Below, one piece after another: positions 63,142 to 64,000 of a stretch of DNA of 64,000 nt. A program made the position numbers and the translations under genes. This stretch comes from Symbiodinium natans (Eukaryota > Sar > Dinophyceae > Suessiales > Symbiodiniaceae). Positions within the stretch are counted from its first letter, which is position 1, and every line of letters begins with the position of its first letter. The stretch lies in the NCBI GenBank assembly GCA_905221605.1, contig CAJNDS010001013.1, positions 126,001-190,000 of the forward strand. Direction: 5' to 3'. The notes beneath the pieces were generated by a model. That model was not told where the DNA came from and did not search any database. It saw nothing but the letters and a program-made list of their open reading frames with translations.

Positions 63142-63213
63142 TACTGTTTGGCTGTGTAGGGAAGAGACCTGCGTAGAGTAGCCATTACGGAATGCTTCCC
63201 AATGTCAGAGTAG

Positions 63214-63306
63214 GGTTCAGGGTTTAGGGTTTAGGGTTTAGGGTTTAGGGTTTAGGGTTTAGGGTTTAGGGTTTAGGGTTTAGGGTTTAGGGTTTAGGGT
63301 TTAGGG
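63214..63306 (+). repeat. TTTAGGG array
   Basis: About 13 units that reach the donor of the exon-like island 63308-63378. Confidence 0.96.
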
Positions 63307-63307
63307 C

Positions 63308-63378
63308 AAGGCGGGAGAGTCCGTGGGAAGCTGCCGCCAGGCCAGCAGCAGGGACTTCAGCAGATCAGGGTGCGAGGC
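63308..63378 (-). CDS. Exon-like island
   Basis: Minus strand: acceptor GCAAG|GC, ASHPDLLKSLLLAWRQLPTD then SPAL, donor TT|GCCCTAAACCC (GC type) inside the telomere array. High G/C at third positions. No family recognised. Confidence 0.42.
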
Positions 63379-63494
63379 CTTGCATCAGCAATTAGGGCTT
63401 AGGGTTTAGGGGTTGGACCAGAGGTTTGGGAAACCCTCAATTATAGGGTTCTGAAGGAAGGGGGATTCAAGGGCGGGTATGTAACCCAAGGTTC

Positions 63495-63706
63495 CCCCCC
63501 CTCCCCCCCCCCCCCCTCCCCCCCCCTCCCCCCCCCTCCCCCCCCCCCTCCCCCCCCCCTCCCCCCCCCCCTCCCCCCCCCCTCCCCCCCCCTCCCCCCC
63601 CCTCCCCCCCCCCCCCCCCCCCTCCCCCCCCTCTCCCCCCCCTTCCCCCCCCTCCCCCCCCCCCCCCCCTCCCCCCCCCTCCCCCCCCCCCCCCCCCCTC
63701 CCCCCG
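63495..63706. repeat. Poly-C tract with single T interruptions
   Basis: About 210 bp of C runs (7-20) separated by single Ts. The Gly-rich minus-strand ORFs are artefacts. Confidence 0.97.
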
Positions 63707-63893
63707 TGATTATAAGTACAGGCGTCGAGGCTGCATATTTTGGGGAACAAGTGCTTTTTCCTGCACACTTGTACAAAAGACTCTAGGGCCCTAGACCCTA
63801 AACCTTAATCCCTAATCCCAAGCTAACCCTGACTTCGAGGGACCATGAAGCCTGTCAGCAGTCGCCAAGACGAGTAGCGATAAGATCATTGGG

Positions 63894-63949
63894 TTTAGGG
63901 TTTGGGGTTTAGGGTTTAGGGTTTAGGGTTTAGGGTTTAGGGTTTAGGG
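63894..63949 (+). repeat. TTTAGGG array
   Basis: Seven or eight units. Confidence 0.95.
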
Positions 63950-63957
63950 GACCATGA

Positions 63958-64000
63958 CTTGGAGGTTCATTTGTGTTGGTAAGTAGGCTTAAAAGTCTGG
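63958..64000. mobile_element. Family A element cut by the window edge
   Basis: ACTTGGAGGTTCATTTGTGT then GGTAAGTAGGC: the left arm only. Confidence 0.65.

Noticed and set aside
63406-63776. Gly-rich 111-120 aa ORFs
   Set aside because: Translation of the poly-C tract on the opposite strand.
2143-63949. Window as a chromosome end (telomere or subtelomere)
   Set aside because: Arrays are short, occur in both orientations throughout, and lie inside introns of conserved genes.
1-64000. Dinoflagellate spliced-leader RNA gene, tRNA or rRNA genes
   Set aside because: I looked for the conserved leader motif and for cloverleaf or rRNA signatures by eye and found none I could support; a covariance-model search would be decisive.

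Overview
The window looks like nuclear DNA of a dinoflagellate. Four things point there. (1) Two conserved genes, eEF2 and a RecQ helicase, are cut into short exons whose introns start with GC, GA or GT and end in AG, with a G as first base of nearly every downstream exon. This splice pattern is known from Symbiodiniaceae and relatives. (2) The Arabidopsis-type telomere heptamer TTTAGGG is scattered through almost the whole window, in both orientations. (3) Every gene I can resolve lies on the minus strand, as in dinoflagellate unidirectional gene clusters. (4) Many introns behave like introners, that is, transposon-like elements that create introns. I cannot name the genus.

Layout. 52-1583: 5' part of the eEF2 gene (minus strand, runs off the left edge). 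1.6-11 kb: repeats, short palindromic elements and unassigned ORFs. 11.1-12.2 kb: exons of an unrecognised gene with a hydrophobic segment. 15.3-15.6 kb: coding-like islands. 21.6-22.9 kb: exons of a Pro/Ala-rich protein. 34.1-34.8 kb: a possible first exon starting MGNQQCCC. 38.8-44.5 kb: a tandem triplication carrying a terminal exon three times. 46.5-54.9 kb: 13 exons of a RecQ-family helicase, covering motifs 0-VI, the zinc-binding region, the winged helix and the stop codon. 55.6-63.4 kb: further isolated exon-like islands, all best read on the minus strand.

Between the exons there are four kinds of sequence: interstitial telomeric arrays (up to about 250 bp); at least five families of short palindromic MITE-like elements (called A to F below, with D seen only as introns); microsatellites; and long homopolymers. 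Some of these same families form or fill introns of eEF2 and RecQ. Across 17 introns resolved by reading frame, the first four intron bases equal the first four bases of the next exon in eight cases and match at three of four in four more. That is the footprint expected of intron gain by insertion with target-site duplication.

Most short ORFs here are shadows or chance. Exon calls outside eEF2 and RecQ rest on reading frame, splice-site pattern and protein-like composition only. They could not be checked against transcripts.
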